From positions 1 to 25,172 of the forward strand of contig CALCEL010000058.1 of assembly GCA_937900485.1 (NCBI GenBank): DNA of 25,172 nt, read 5' to 3'. Below, one piece after another: positions 13,301 to 23,620 of the stretch. The stretch's first letter is position 1, and the number at the start of each line of letters is the position of its first letter. A program made the translations under genes and the position numbers. Source of the stretch: an uncultured Prevotellaceae bacterium. GTDB lineage: Bacteria > Bacteroidota > Bacteroidia > Bacteroidales > Bacteroidaceae. The notes below the pieces were generated by a model. That model saw nothing but the letters and a program-made list of their open reading frames with translations, was not told the origin of the DNA and searched no databases.

Positions 13301-13360
13301 AAAAAGGTAACGGAGCATAACGGAGTAATCAGCCTTCCGCCAGTTCACCATTACCTTTTT
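13301..13360 (-). terminator. terminator between fabG and the pseudouridine synthase gene
   Basis: AAAAAGGTAA (13301-13310) pairs with TTACCTTTTT (13351-13360). On the minus strand the stem's last arm ends in TTTTTT, which serves as the U-tract. It closes the tetR-fabG unit. Confidence 0.6.
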
Positions 13361-13396
13361 CCGTATCATTTACTGATGGACGTCAATAAGACGGCA

Positions 13397-14155
13397 TCAC
13401 ATGTTCATACCACCATCAATCTGAATCACCTGGCCAGACACGTAGCTTGACATGTCAGAAGCCAAGAAGAGACATACATTAGCGATATCCTCCACCTGTC
13501 CACCACGACGGAGAGGTATCTTCTGCATCCATCCCTTGCGTACATCCTCCGGGAGCTGTGCTGTCATAGCCGTCTCAATGAATCCAGGAGCCACCGCGTT
13601 AGCGCGTACACCCTTAGGTCCGAGCTCCTGAGCGATAGACTTAGCGAGACCAATCATACCAGCCTTAGACGCAGAGTAGTTACATTGGCCGGCATTACCA
13701 TGAACACCAACCACGCTTGACATATTGATTATCGAACCACCACGCTGACGAAGCATGATAGGAGCCACAGCGTGGATAAAATTGAAGGCAGACTTCAGAT
13801 TGACGTTAAGCACAGCGTCCCACTGAGCCTCATCCATACGTAACATCAGACCGTCCTTTGTGATTCCAGCGTTGTTGACGAGAACGTCGATAGAGCCGAA
13901 GTCCTCATGTATCTTCTTTACGACAGCGTCAGTCTCAGCGAAGTCAGCAGCGTTACCGGCATAAGCGCGGCATGTAACACCAAGAGCCTCAATCTCCTTA
14001 CGAGTAGCCTCAAGACCTGCGGCCATGTCATCATTTAGCACTAAGTCTGTAAACGCAATGTTTGCCCCTTCCTGAGCGAACTTCATGGCAACGGCCTTAC
14101 CGATACCACGGGCAGCACCTGTCACAAGGGCTGTCTTACCTGATAATAATCCCAT
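13397..14155 (-). CDS. fabG: 3-oxoacyl-[acyl-carrier-protein] reductase
   Basis: This 252-residue short-chain dehydrogenase performs the NADPH-dependent ketone reduction in type II fatty-acid elongation. The cofactor motif is TGAARGIG (12-19) and NNAGITKDGLMLRM is the FabG-specific version of NNAG. The catalytic set is Ser147 (MSSVVG), Tyr160 and Lys164 (YSASK). VAPGFIETAM and the C-terminal YVSGQVIQIDGGMNM complete the fold. It lies 59 bases downstream of the TetR gene on the same strand, so regulation by that repressor, and thus by lipid state, is plausible but not shown. Confidence 0.94.
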   Translation of the reverse strand: MGLLSGKTALVTGAARGIGKAVAMKFAQEGANIAFTDLVLNDDMAAGLEATRKEIEALGVTCRAYAGNAADFAETDAVVKKIHEDFGSIDVLVNNAGITKDGLMLRMDEAQWDAVLNVNLKSAFNFIHAVAPIMLRQRGGSIINMSSVVGVHGNAGQCNYSASKAGMIGLAKSIAQELGPKGVRANAVAPGFIETAMTAQLPEDVRKGWMQKIPLRRGGQVEDIANVCLFLASDMSSYVSGQVIQIDGGMNM

Positions 14156-14214
14156 AGCTTATTTTCTATTATTCTGTATTCTGTGAATAGAGCAAGCGAA
14201 CCTGCCCTCCTATT

Positions 14215-14802
14215 TCATCTTGATGACTTGGCGAGTGACTTGATTACAAGGTGACTAACATAAGGATAAAGCTCCTCTGCGTTATTCAGTCCATATCTGC
14301 CAAAAATATAAGGTATCTCACAACCTTTGAGACAGAAATGAGCGATCTCAGACGTCAGACGAACATCACGCACGTCAAAGACTCCCTTTTCCACTCCCTC
14401 GGCCAAAACACGTCGGAAGAGATTAATCTCATTCTTGTCAAATATCTTACGATGTGACTCCACCTTCCAAATGTCACGGAAGAACTCGGCGCGCAGATTA
14501 CCATTTCTATACACCGCCTCCTTCACGACCTCGAGATGAGTGAATATCAACTGCACCATCTTCTCCTCAGGTGATATCTTACGACGTGCCACTTCCTCCA
14601 TACGTACATACAGCCTCTCAAGCTCAGTCTCTATCACAGCAAGATAGATTTCCTCCTTACTATTGAAATACGTGTACAACGTACGGCGACCTTTATTGGA
14701 CGCGGTCGCAATGTCATTCATCGTAGTGTTCTCGAAACCATTCTTTGCAAACAGCTGTCGAGCGACGTCAACAAGTAAACTTCTTGTTTGTGTGTGTGCC
14801 AT
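14215..14802 (-). CDS. TetR-family transcriptional regulator
   Basis: This 195-residue protein has an N-terminal TetR helix-turn-helix (residues about 8-54: LLVDVARQLFAKNGFENTTMNDIATASNKGRRTLYTYFNSKEEIYLAVI), with the typical T-Y-F-S-K ending. The C-terminal ligand domain is all helical and divergent; NLRAEFFRDIWKVESHRKIF is of the type seen in regulators of fatty-acid genes. It sits directly before fabG and is preceded by a promoter near 14898, so it may control itself and fabG in response to an acyl-type ligand. The ligand is inference. Confidence 0.9.
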   Translation of the reverse strand: MAHTQTRSLLVDVARQLFAKNGFENTTMNDIATASNKGRRTLYTYFNSKEEIYLAVIETELERLYVRMEEVARRKISPEEKMVQLIFTHLEVVKEAVYRNGNLRAEFFRDIWKVESHRKIFDKNEINLFRRVLAEGVEKGVFDVRDVRLTSEIAHFCLKGCEIPYIFGRYGLNNAEELYPYVSHLVIKSLAKSSR

Positions 14803-14896
14803 ATATCACTTTCTGTTACTAACCTGAGCCCAGAGAGACATATAGTACGGAAACATCCATCCGGACAACCTCCCTATCAGAAGCTCATATCTGAGT

Positions 14897-14928
14897 GCAA
14901 AATTATAACATTTTTCAACAAGTCGCAA
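14897..14928 (-). promoter_or_regulatory. probable promoter of tetR-fabG
   Basis: On the minus strand TAATTTTGC (14897-14905) is a perfect TAnnTTTGC, with TTGC 19 bases upstream (14925-14928) as a partial -33. It predicts a leader of about 90 nt before the ATG at 14802. Confidence 0.5.
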
Positions 14929-15013
14929 TAAAAATGCACAATATTTTTCACCAACAAACTATTACACTGATTTTACACAACTTACACCTTACACACATAC
15001 TAAAAAATGTGCA

Positions 15014-16396
15014 CTATCCAAACAGTATCCTCAGGGCCTCCTCAACCTTTCTGACTGGACGTAGCTCGATACCAAACTTGGTGGCATCCAGGCCGTTCAT
15101 ATTAGCGTTAGGAATGATGATTGAGCTGAATCCCAGTTTCTCCGCCTCAGCTATACGTTGCATAATCCTGCTTACTGGCCTTATCTCCCCACTGAGTCCC
15201 ACCTCGCCTGTCATGCATACCGTTTTGTCTATACCCGTGTCGACGTTGCTCGACAACACGGCGGTGATGACGCTTAGGTCTATAGCTGTGTCTGTGACAC
15301 GTATGCCTCCGGCAATGTTCAGGTACACATCCTTCTGGCCGAGCTTGAATCCGACACGTTTCTCAAGAACCGCCAGAAGCATATTCAGACGTCTCAGGTC
15401 AAAGCCTGTCGAAGAGCGCTGCGGAGTGCCATAAGCGGCAGTACTCACCAACGCCTGAGTCTCTATCAGCAAAGGGCGCACTCCTTCGATGGCACTGGCA
15501 ATGGCGATGCCACTAAGTCCCTCACTGTTGCTCACATCTGAGAGAAGCAACTCGGACGGGTTGGAGACAGGACGCAAGCCCGACTGCATCATCTCATATA
15601 TGCCCAGCTCCGCTGTTGAGCCGAAACGGTTCTTGATGGCTCGAACAATCCTGTACATATAATGTTGGTCGCCCTCGAACTGCAGCACGGTGTCTACCAT
15701 GTGCTCCAGTATCTTCGGACCGGCGATGGACCCTTCCTTGGTGATATGACCTATTATTATAATAGGTGTGTTAGTCTCCTTGGCGTATTTGAGCAACATA
15801 GCGGCGCACTCTCTGATCTGTCCCACAGAGCCAGGCGCGGACTCCAGCGACTCCGTGGCCATCGTCTGTATAGAGTCTATGACTACCAGACCAGGCTTCT
15901 CAGCCTCGATATGTTTGAATATTCCTTCAATCATTGATTCGCATACCACGAGCACCTCTGAAGGCTCTGTGGTGATTCTGTCCGCACGCAGCTTAATCTG
16001 TCTCGCACTCTCCTCACCACTGCAATATAACGTCTTCACGTGGTTGAGCCTCAACACAGTCTGTAAGATGAGCGTGGACTTTCCTATTCCCGGCTCACCA
16101 CCAAGCAGAATCAGAGAGCCAGGAACCAGTCCACCTCCTAACACACGATTAAGCTCATTATCCATCATATTGATACGCTCCTCCTCCTTCGTCACGATAG
16201 TCGACATACGTACTGCGCTTGACTTAGGAGCGTTCAAAGCACCAGAGAACTGCAGACGCTTATCATACACACGACTGCCGCCGACCCGTTGCTCCACGAG
16301 TGTGTTCCACTCCCCACACGCAGGACACTTACCAATCCATTTCGGACTGTCATACCCACACTCTGTGCAAACATATTGTATCTTATCTTTCGCCAT
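15014..16396 (-). CDS. radA: DNA repair protein RadA (Sms)
   Basis: This 460-residue RecA-related helicase promotes branch migration during recombinational repair. The N-terminal zinc finger is Cys10-Cys13 and Cys24-Cys27 (VCTECG...GKCPACGEW). Walker A is GEPGIGKST (100-108) and Walker B-like VVIDSIQ lies near 171. The RadA-specific KNRFG motif is at 255-259. The C-terminal third is the Lon-protease-like domain without the protease dyad. Length is usual. It is the last gene of a minus-strand run tamB-tamL-radA, 69 bases after tamL, and may have its own promoter. Confidence 0.96.
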   Translation of the reverse strand: MAKDKIQYVCTECGYDSPKWIGKCPACGEWNTLVEQRVGGSRVYDKRLQFSGALNAPKSSAVRMSTIVTKEEERINMMDNELNRVLGGGLVPGSLILLGGEPGIGKSTLILQTVLRLNHVKTLYCSGEESARQIKLRADRITTEPSEVLVVCESMIEGIFKHIEAEKPGLVVIDSIQTMATESLESAPGSVGQIRECAAMLLKYAKETNTPIIIIGHITKEGSIAGPKILEHMVDTVLQFEGDQHYMYRIVRAIKNRFGSTAELGIYEMMQSGLRPVSNPSELLLSDVSNSEGLSGIAIASAIEGVRPLLIETQALVSTAAYGTPQRSSTGFDLRRLNMLLAVLEKRVGFKLGQKDVYLNIAGGIRVTDTAIDLSVITAVLSSNVDTGIDKTVCMTGEVGLSGEIRPVSRIMQRIAEAEKLGFSSIIIPNANMNGLDATKFGIELRPVRKVEEALRILFG

Positions 16397-16465
16397 ATAT
16401 TTTTATTAAGAGGGTTACACCAGAATAGACAAGCACGAAGGCTCCCGCTTGTCATTGTCAAGGAA

Positions 16466-18868
16466 TCAGAACGGATAGCCGATGGCAAAATGGAACGCCA
16501 CACCATCCTTGTAGAACTTCCTTATGTTGTAGTAACCAGACTTACCAGTGTCATAAGGAGCGTGTATGGCTATACCCACATCGAATCTGACCACCAGGAA
16601 CTCGAGGTCGTAACGGAATCCGAATCCCGTACCCAACGCCAAGTCATTAAGGAAGTTACCCGCATCAAACTTACCACCCTCATGTGAGTCATCCTGTTTC
16701 ATCAGCCACACATTACCAGCGTCCAGGAAAAACGCTCCGTACAAGTTGCTAATCATGTTGAAACGACACTCGGCGTTAGCCTCAAACTTGACATCACCAC
16801 TCTGGTCCAGATATGTTCCTCGTCCCTCATAGTCATAATATCTACCAGGTCCAATCGTTCTTACGCCGAACGCCCTCACGCTGTTCGCTCCTCCCACGTA
16901 GAACAGCTCGCTGTAAGGTGCGATGCTGGAGTTGCCATAGGTCCATATAGCGCCGAGCTGAAGACGAGTAGCCAACAGACTCTTGTCAGTCAGTTTGAAT
17001 TTATTACGTAGCGTCATGTCCACCTTCATGAACTGAGAGTAAGGACTACCAAGGAATTTCTTGTTCTCGACAGAGAACTTCTTTCCTGCTGCAGACATGA
17101 TTGCGCTGATGACATTACCTGACTCCTTCACCGTCGCCTCAAAGTTGGTACTGTATCTGAGACGGGTGTTAGACGTGTTATCGTACGTCAGCGTGTACTG
17201 CATGGCAGGAATGAACTGGTCACGAAGACTCACGTAAAGAGCCGAGTTCGTAGATGTGATAGAGTCAAACTTAGCGCTTGTGCTCTGCAGCTTGTTATAC
17301 GTCACCGACAGAGGCATGAACTTATGTGTCAGGTACTTGCTTGTCTGATAGCCATACTCCACATCAACGCCGAAAGACAAAAGTCTGTAATATGTCGCTC
17401 TGTTAAGTTGATTAATACTTATTCCAAACTTAGATGACGAAGGGAAGCGGGTTATCTGGTCTGAAAAGCCCGGGAAGACGATCCAAGGATAAGACAACGA
17501 AGCCTCAACGCCATACTCATACGAGTCGATAGTAGAGCTGGAGCCTAAAGAACGGTCGGTCTGCCACTCATAAGAACCTTTCACACCAACAGAGAATGTC
17601 TCGCCGTGATGGAAAGCGTTGACCTTAGAGAATGTCACGCCAAGGTTCGGTCCCACCTGAGAGTTAGACTTCTGAGTGATGTTGAATGACATCTCCAAAT
17701 CGATGGCCTTAGCCATGGTGGCGTCGAACTGCACGTCAAGCACAGAGCAGGTGTCGGTAGTGTCACGAGGAGTGAACGTGAACTGTACTCCAGAAAAGAC
17801 GCCCATATTGTTAAGACCTGTTACAGTGTTATCCACCTTACTCTGGTCAAACATCTCCCCTTTCCAGAATCGGAAGTTCCTGAACATGATAGACGGTTTG
17901 ATCGGCACCCTGCCCCCTTGGTACGCCACCTTCATGCCACGCGCGTTAAGCGTGTCTGAGAACGTGTTCCTGTATCCGACCGCCGAGGTGCGGTTCCTGA
18001 TGGCGGTATTTATCTCACCAATGTAATACTGATGTCCAGCCTTGAGTGGCATCGACGGGTCTTGCGCTATGAGCAGCTTTACCCTACCCGGGATATATGA
18101 AGAGTCAGCATAGTACGACACATAGTCCGTACGATAATAGTAAAAACCGTTATTGTGCAACTCATCGACGATGCGCTCTTTCTCATACTGCAAATCAGGC
18201 ACTGAGAACTGCTTGCCGTATCTGACATAGCTGTCCTTATCAGCCGAGTGTATGATGCTGTCAACCAGAGGCGGGAACATGTACTTAATCGTGTCGAGCA
18301 CATAAGCGTGCCCCAGCTTTACATTGTACGTCACTTTTTTCTCACGCGGGTTACGCATGGAGTCGAGTTGATAGTCCACCTTACCTTGGAAATAGCCATA
18401 ATTCTGTAACACGTTAGTGGCGATTTGTGTCCTGGCCACAGGGGTTATTGACGATATCGTGACCGGAGTCTGTCCGAAAGTGTTGAAAAGCCACTTCCTG
18501 ACGCCCGATTTATGGTTGTTGACAAAGGTGTTATAAATCCACAAACTAGGGGAGAACGGCATGCGATAGAACGAGCTGCCCATGAACGAGCCGTTGGGCG
18601 CTGCCGCCAACGCTCCCTCGACCTCTGTGAGAGCCACACTCTCCTCATACGTGTTCTTCTTGTCCGTGTAATTGATATTCTTGATGCCGGCATAGAGATA
18701 CTCTCCCTCTGGGAGGTTGGACGTCACGGAGCATGAAGACATGGCCATGACAATCAGGATGACAGACATCACACTCAGACATCTCACGTCCGCCACAGCA
18801 TGTCTGAGACTTTTCCCTAGAGTTGAAACAAACAATACAGTATTATGCATATTACACACAGACATCAT
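16466..18868 (-). CDS. tamL: TamL, lipoprotein BamA/TamA-family outer-membrane protein
   Basis: This 800-residue Omp85-superfamily protein has a lipoprotein signal (VMSVILIVMAMSSC) instead of the normal cleaved signal, as in the Bacteroidota TamL proteins. The N-terminal half holds POTRA-like domains. The C-terminal half is the 16-stranded barrel with GGANSVRAFGVRTIGPG, equivalent to the VRGF/Y lid-lock motif, and ends in aromatic F (HFAIGYPF). Its ATG at 18868 overlaps the TGA of tamB (ATGA), so translation is coupled and the two proteins should work as one envelope-spanning module. The 33 residues before the lipoprotein signal are long and polar, so the true start might be internal. Confidence 0.9.
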   Translation of the reverse strand: MMSVCNMHNTVLFVSTLGKSLRHAVADVRCLSVMSVILIVMAMSSCSVTSNLPEGEYLYAGIKNINYTDKKNTYEESVALTEVEGALAAAPNGSFMGSSFYRMPFSPSLWIYNTFVNNHKSGVRKWLFNTFGQTPVTISSITPVARTQIATNVLQNYGYFQGKVDYQLDSMRNPREKKVTYNVKLGHAYVLDTIKYMFPPLVDSIIHSADKDSYVRYGKQFSVPDLQYEKERIVDELHNNGFYYYRTDYVSYYADSSYIPGRVKLLIAQDPSMPLKAGHQYYIGEINTAIRNRTSAVGYRNTFSDTLNARGMKVAYQGGRVPIKPSIMFRNFRFWKGEMFDQSKVDNTVTGLNNMGVFSGVQFTFTPRDTTDTCSVLDVQFDATMAKAIDLEMSFNITQKSNSQVGPNLGVTFSKVNAFHHGETFSVGVKGSYEWQTDRSLGSSSTIDSYEYGVEASLSYPWIVFPGFSDQITRFPSSSKFGISINQLNRATYYRLLSFGVDVEYGYQTSKYLTHKFMPLSVTYNKLQSTSAKFDSITSTNSALYVSLRDQFIPAMQYTLTYDNTSNTRLRYSTNFEATVKESGNVISAIMSAAGKKFSVENKKFLGSPYSQFMKVDMTLRNKFKLTDKSLLATRLQLGAIWTYGNSSIAPYSELFYVGGANSVRAFGVRTIGPGRYYDYEGRGTYLDQSGDVKFEANAECRFNMISNLYGAFFLDAGNVWLMKQDDSHEGGKFDAGNFLNDLALGTGFGFRYDLEFLVVRFDVGIAIHAPYDTGKSGYYNIRKFYKDGVAFHFAIGYPF

Positions 18869-21800
18869 ATTTTCTTATCACCTTTATCCTTAGACGTGTC
18901 TGACGATGACGCAGGAGCCGTGCCCTTCATGTCAGCCTGTCGTTGTTCTCCGCCTGGCTGTCCGCCTGACGCAGGAGCCGCACCTCCGTTCGTATTCTTG
19001 TTTCCAAACTGGAACAGCTCACCGATTTTATCCACCTTCTTTCTCAGCACGATACCGGCGCCATTCTTGTCCAGCTCACCCTCAATGAGATTAGAGTAGT
19101 CCTTCTCGTGGAAGATACGTACATACCTCGAGCCACCCTTATCCAGCCTCCACTCCAAAGACACGTCATCAATATACGCGCCACTCTCGTTGGAGTTCGT
19201 GCCGCCGTCCGAACTTACCTTACCACCTATAATCACATTCAGTCTGTCAGAGAAGAAACGTTTAGAGAATCGGAAAGAGTAATCCGTCCTTGTCGAGCCG
19301 TCATCACGCGTCGTCTGCTCCATTCCCATCTCCACGTTGACTGTTGTGGCGAGCGCCTGTCCCGCAATCTTGTTAATCTCACTCTGCAAGAAGTTGTTAA
19401 GTGCGTTAGTGGCGCTGAATCCCGTAGCATTAGTACTTGATAGATACATACCCGTGGCAAGCAGAGCCACTGCCAGTTTATTCTTCTCCTCCTTTGACAA
19501 TGACGCCAACTCATTCTGCACTGTCAGGTCTTCCGGAGCCTCGATGGTAAACTCCAGTCCCATATTCTCCAGAGAGTTAGTAATCTTCAGTCCCACATCG
19601 AACGTAACGCTTCTGCTGGCTCCGTCAGAAGAGCTGACAGCAGCCTTCGTACGTTCCGTCGCCGCAATGTTCAGAGTCGGGTTCAACGGTTCACCCGTAA
19701 ACTCCACATAACTGCCGTTAGCGATGGTGAAAGTCTTCAACGGCACGACGGAAGAAAGGTTATACTTCATCTCTCCCTCATTGACTGTCAGACGTCCCTG
19801 CAGCGTCAACACACCCTCAGGCGTGTAAGTCATGACCACGGAGCCTCCTCCCTGCACGTTGACATAGCTCTGTCTATCAGGTGACAGCTCACAATTGAAG
19901 CGCGCGCCTTCCTCCACATTGAGAGTCATCTGCATATCCACACCGACAAACGACTTATTGACCAGTTGAGCGTCATGGTCTGGCGGACGTGAGAAGTCCA
20001 CGAAAGTGACGATGTCGTCGAGTCGGTCACCTTGATAGATGACAGAGTTAGAAGACATTATATAAGTCACGTCTGTGGAGTTCAAGACATTGAGCATACC
20101 TCGCACTCTCATGTCATTGATTGTTCCCGTCACGCGAGTGAAAAAGTCGGCGTACACGTCACCGAACACCAGGGAGCGTCCGCTTCGCTTAGCCTCTATG
20201 AGTTTGAAATTCCTACCATACACGGCGAGAGAGATTCCCATATTCTCCATGTCGGAGAAGTCCACGTTACCGTTTATCGTCAACGGACGCTCTCCCGCTC
20301 CGTAAAGCAGGAATTTGCTAAACATGAGCTTACTGTCCTTGATGCTTATCGTGTCATTAGCCAGACGCAGGTCAACAGAATACATGTCTGTGCTGACGTG
20401 GACATCGGACGGCACTATATCGCCGTTATACACAAGAGCGGAAGTCGGTCCTTTGACGGACAAGACGCCAGCCACATTACCTCTCAGGCTTACCACCTGG
20501 TCAGGTATGAACGGGTTGAACAGCTCCACAGGAATATCCTGTAGTGTCAGTGAGGCGTCAAGGTTGCCTTCGCCCTCCGCGTTGTACGAACCATTGAGGT
20601 ATGCCACGTCCACACCATTATATATCACCTGTCCCTGCACATTATGTCGTGTCAGTCCTTCCGGCTTATAGTCGAAATCCGTCTCAAGATTTCCGATACG
20701 CATATCCTCAAAAGAGAAGTCCTTAAGTCCGGCAGTACCTCCCACCCAGAAGTTATCATCCTTCTCATTCTGGTTGAACATGGCGTCGACATAGAGGAGT
20801 CCAGTCATCTTCGGCATGAACGGCAACACCTTGACCAACTCCTCGATGTTGAGGTTATCCACGACGGCGTTAGCCCATTGCTTCTCATGCACGTTCAGTC
20901 CCGCCGACAACATGACAGAACAGTCGTCTGACAGCGACCTCAGTCTCACGTCGCCATCAATATGTCCATCCTTGCACAGGCTGACGTAATTACCTTTATT
21001 GAGTTCGAACTCACGGTATGCGAGGATCGGTCGTTCCGGGAACAGGCTGAAACGTACCAGTGTGTCCGACTTTTCCGGGTCGTTACCGTTAGACTGCACA
21101 CCAATGTCTATACCCTTCTCGCCCGCCTTATTGAAGAATGTCAGATGCGTCTGCGACTCAGCCGCAGCCAGATAACCGTCTATGTATGCGCTGAACGCCT
21201 CGAACATAGGCTGGTCACTGCAAACCACTCCCGCCTTGTACGCTATGCGTCTTTTATCCTGATACACCTTTATATATGTGGTGTCGACGCTTATCGTGTC
21301 ATAACGCAGAGAATACATATGCACATCGCCCACGACACCATCCTCCGGTCCCATATCCACGTTAGCCTTCATCTCGTTGAACGACACATCGTAGGTTCCG
21401 AGCACCATGGCGAGCGGGTTCTGTCGTCCCATCCTTGCTCTAAGGTACACATACGGCAAGTAAGCCTTCAGGTCATCAATATTCAGGTTCTTTTCTTTGA
21501 ACTGTTTTTGCGCCCTCCTCATCAGCTTATCGAAGATTCCGGAAAGCTTAAAGAGGTTATAAGGCGTGTGGAAATCCACACTCAGGTCTCCGGTGGACAG
21601 GTTTGCGTAGGTGGAGTCCATCGTTGTCTCAGCCTTGAGGTCGAAGTCCTGAGTGACGATATGCTCATCACCGCTCATCATGTCAAGTCCCTCCACGTGC
21701 GCCTCACACATAAACAAGTTGTCGAGGTTACTAGTCAGCGTGACATTACCATGCGTACTCAATGACATAACATCCTCCGAGAGTCCCATGCCGAATATGT

Positions 21801-23550
21801 CCGCCAGCGGGAGATCGACATCCAGTCCCGCGTCAATCTTTTCCTTATTGAGCACACCCGACAGCTCCATTGAAGTCTGCAGCACATCGTTATTACATGT
21901 ACCAGTCAGCATGAGATTACCGTCAGCGAGTGTCAGACTCGCCTCGGTAGAGCTGAGGTCCACCTTACCCATTGTCGCCTCAGGCAAGCTGAGTCTCACG
22001 TCAGACTTAGCGCGTCGTGAGAACACGTCTAGTCCTCTTCCGACGGCAGTCACGTCTCCGCTAATCCTCACCGGTTCGCCCAGTCTCATCCAGTCACTGG
22101 AGCGGAACCCTCTCACTCCCAGTCTGGCACGATAAGCCTCCGTCGACATGTCATAGTCAGCCGACATATTCACCCTGGCGGAACGTAACGTCGCCTTGGC
22201 GTCCGCTGTCACCTTATGTGAGTCGGTCAGGGAAGCCGTACCGTCGAACGTCAGCAGTCTGTCGGCGAACGCGTGCAGCCTGCTCACTCTGAGATTCTCC
22301 ATATTACCGTCAGCGCACAAATCGACCTCGACAGGTTTGGCCGAGAGATAACGAGCGAGAAGTGAGCGGACGTCAGACAAGTCCTCACCCTTCTCCATGA
22401 AACGCTCCGCTATCTTCGTGGACGTCATTATGTCACCCTTTCCTAGCAATACGCGCAATGAGGCGTCAAAGGTGCCGGGCGACACCGAGTCGAAAGCGTT
22501 AAGATCCATACGCGCAGACATCCTGATGTCCGAGTCGTCGGTCAGCACCATCATATCCGGGACATTAAGACTCAGGCTGTCCATCATCAAATGTCCGCGT
22601 ACACTCTCCACCCTCAGCCCGGACCTTTCCCTTGCCCTCAGACCATTGATGGCGAGAGTCAGCTCACCTGTTCCCTTATACACTACAGAGTCCACCCTTG
22701 CCGACACATCCTCAAAACTCAGCATATCCGCATACCTCACGGCAGACTTCTCCAGCACCACCTTGTCAATACTGTATACCTCGTCCGTCAGTGCCAACGT
22801 TCCAGACACCGCGGCATTGCCGATCCTTGCGCTCACATCCATAGCGTCAGCGCTCCTATCCACTATCCATTTACCGGTCTGCTCGTCCCATCGTCCATTC
22901 CTGAGACGCACACGGCTGTCACTTGCCGTCACATCCTTCAGCACCACGTTCCACGTTACCGGCTCCGACTCCGTCGTATCCTCCGTCACGCTGTCAGCCA
23001 ACACCACGTCAAGGTCAGCACCAGTCAGCCAAGCCTTAGAAATGACCGCATTCTCCTCACTGAGACTGGTGGAATGTGAGTTGAGACCCACCTCACCCAC
23101 CTTACCGCGAATGAGACAAGCCTCCACCATGTCACGCGTGTCCAGCCAGACGTTACGCAGACAGACCCCGTCAATCTCCACATCTTTGGAGAAAAGAGGA
23201 ACGAGACGCACACTGGCTTCCAGGCTCTCCACACGGGCAATCGTGTCACCATTCTGGACGGCAGACACATCATGCATCACGAGGTCCAGAGGAAAACTGA
23301 GACGCACGTCACCCACACTGACCTTCATACCCGTAGCCTCAGACAGATAGCCAGCAGCCATATCCACCGCCATTTTCTGGACCGGCGGGATGTATATCAA
23401 CACAGACAGCACAAGAAACAACAAGACAGGCGTTGCCAAGACAACACCCGCCACACGACTCAACCACCACCTCAACGTACGTTTACGCCGCGGCAATGAA
23501 TTACTCACAGTCTTTTCCTGCTCGATTTCTATATGCTGATTTTCTGACAT
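18865..23550 (-). CDS. tamB: TamB, translocation/assembly module inner-membrane bridge protein
   Basis: This 1561-residue AsmA/TamB-like protein has an N-terminal arginine-rich cytosolic stretch and one membrane anchor (VAGVVLATPVLLFLVLSVLIYI, about 33-54). The opening of the AsmA-type fold follows (MAAGYLSEATGMKVSVGDVRLSFPLDLVMHDV), then a very long repetitive beta-structure predicted to form a lipid-conducting groove. The C-terminal DUF490/TamB domain (about 1150-1510) contains FTIANGSYVEFTGEPLNPTLNIAA and ends RFSKRFFSDRLNVIIGGKV. The last 45 residues are a low-complexity Gly/Ala/Ser/Lys tail. TamB proteins connect inner and outer membranes and are implicated in phospholipid transport and outer-membrane protein assembly. 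Confidence 0.93.
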   Translation of the reverse strand: MSENQHIEIEQEKTVSNSLPRRKRTLRWWLSRVAGVVLATPVLLFLVLSVLIYIPPVQKMAVDMAAGYLSEATGMKVSVGDVRLSFPLDLVMHDVSAVQNGDTIARVESLEASVRLVPLFSKDVEIDGVCLRNVWLDTRDMVEACLIRGKVGEVGLNSHSTSLSEENAVISKAWLTGADLDVVLADSVTEDTTESEPVTWNVVLKDVTASDSRVRLRNGRWDEQTGKWIVDRSADAMDVSARIGNAAVSGTLALTDEVYSIDKVVLEKSAVRYADMLSFEDVSARVDSVVYKGTGELTLAINGLRARERSGLRVESVRGHLMMDSLSLNVPDMMVLTDDSDIRMSARMDLNAFDSVSPGTFDASLRVLLGKGDIMTSTKIAERFMEKGEDLSDVRSLLARYLSAKPVEVDLCADGNMENLRVSRLHAFADRLLTFDGTASLTDSHKVTADAKATLRSARVNMSADYDMSTEAYRARLGVRGFRSSDWMRLGEPVRISGDVTAVGRGLDVFSRRAKSDVRLSLPEATMGKVDLSSTEASLTLADGNLMLTGTCNNDVLQTSMELSGVLNKEKIDAGLDVDLPLADIFGMGLSEDVMSLSTHGNVTLTSNLDNLFMCEAHVEGLDMMSGDEHIVTQDFDLKAETTMDSTYANLSTGDLSVDFHTPYNLFKLSGIFDKLMRRAQKQFKEKNLNIDDLKAYLPYVYLRARMGRQNPLAMVLGTYDVSFNEMKANVDMGPEDGVVGDVHMYSLRYDTISVDTTYIKVYQDKRRIAYKAGVVCSDQPMFEAFSAYIDGYLAAAESQTHLTFFNKAGEKGIDIGVQSNGNDPEKSDTLVRFSLFPERPILAYREFELNKGNYVSLCKDGHIDGDVRLRSLSDDCSVMLSAGLNVHEKQWANAVVDNLNIEELVKVLPFMPKMTGLLYVDAMFNQNEKDDNFWVGGTAGLKDFSFEDMRIGNLETDFDYKPEGLTRHNVQGQVIYNGVDVAYLNGSYNAEGEGNLDASLTLQDIPVELFNPFIPDQVVSLRGNVAGVLSVKGPTSALVYNGDIVPSDVHVSTDMYSVDLRLANDTISIKDSKLMFSKFLLYGAGERPLTINGNVDFSDMENMGISLAVYGRNFKLIEAKRSGRSLVFGDVYADFFTRVTGTINDMRVRGMLNVLNSTDVTYIMSSNSVIYQGDRLDDIVTFVDFSRPPDHDAQLVNKSFVGVDMQMTLNVEEGARFNCELSPDRQSYVNVQGGGSVVMTYTPEGVLTLQGRLTVNEGEMKYNLSSVVPLKTFTIANGSYVEFTGEPLNPTLNIAATERTKAAVSSSDGASRSVTFDVGLKITNSLENMGLEFTIEAPEDLTVQNELASLSKEEKNKLAVALLATGMYLSSTNATGFSATNALNNFLQSEINKIAGQALATTVNVEMGMEQTTRDDGSTRTDYSFRFSKRFFSDRLNVIIGGKVSSDGGTNSNESGAYIDDVSLEWRLDKGGSRYVRIFHEKDYSNLIEGELDKNGAGIVLRKKVDKIGELFQFGNKNTNGGAAPASGGQPGGEQRQADMKGTAPASSSDTSKDKGDKKI

Positions 23551-23570
23551 TTTTTCTCTGTTAGTGTATG

Positions 23571-23601
23571 CAAAGATAATAAACTCCCTTGAATCGGGAA
23601 A
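23571..23601 (-). promoter_or_regulatory. promoter of tamB-tamL
   Basis: On the minus strand TTTC (23598-23601), 19 bases, TATCTTTG (23571-23578) then C. It is about 20 bases before the tamB ATG, so the leader is very short. Confidence 0.65.
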
Positions 23602-23620
23602 TTATTTTAATGTTATAATA

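Noticed and set aside
20962..21765. 267-codon plus-strand frame opposite tamB
   Set aside because: tamB is clearly coding on the other strand along its whole length. The long antisense frame follows from its codon bias and has no motifs.
22397..23350. 317-codon plus-strand frame opposite the start of tamB
   Set aside because: Serine-rich antisense shadow of the TamB N-terminal region; no signal, start context or family.
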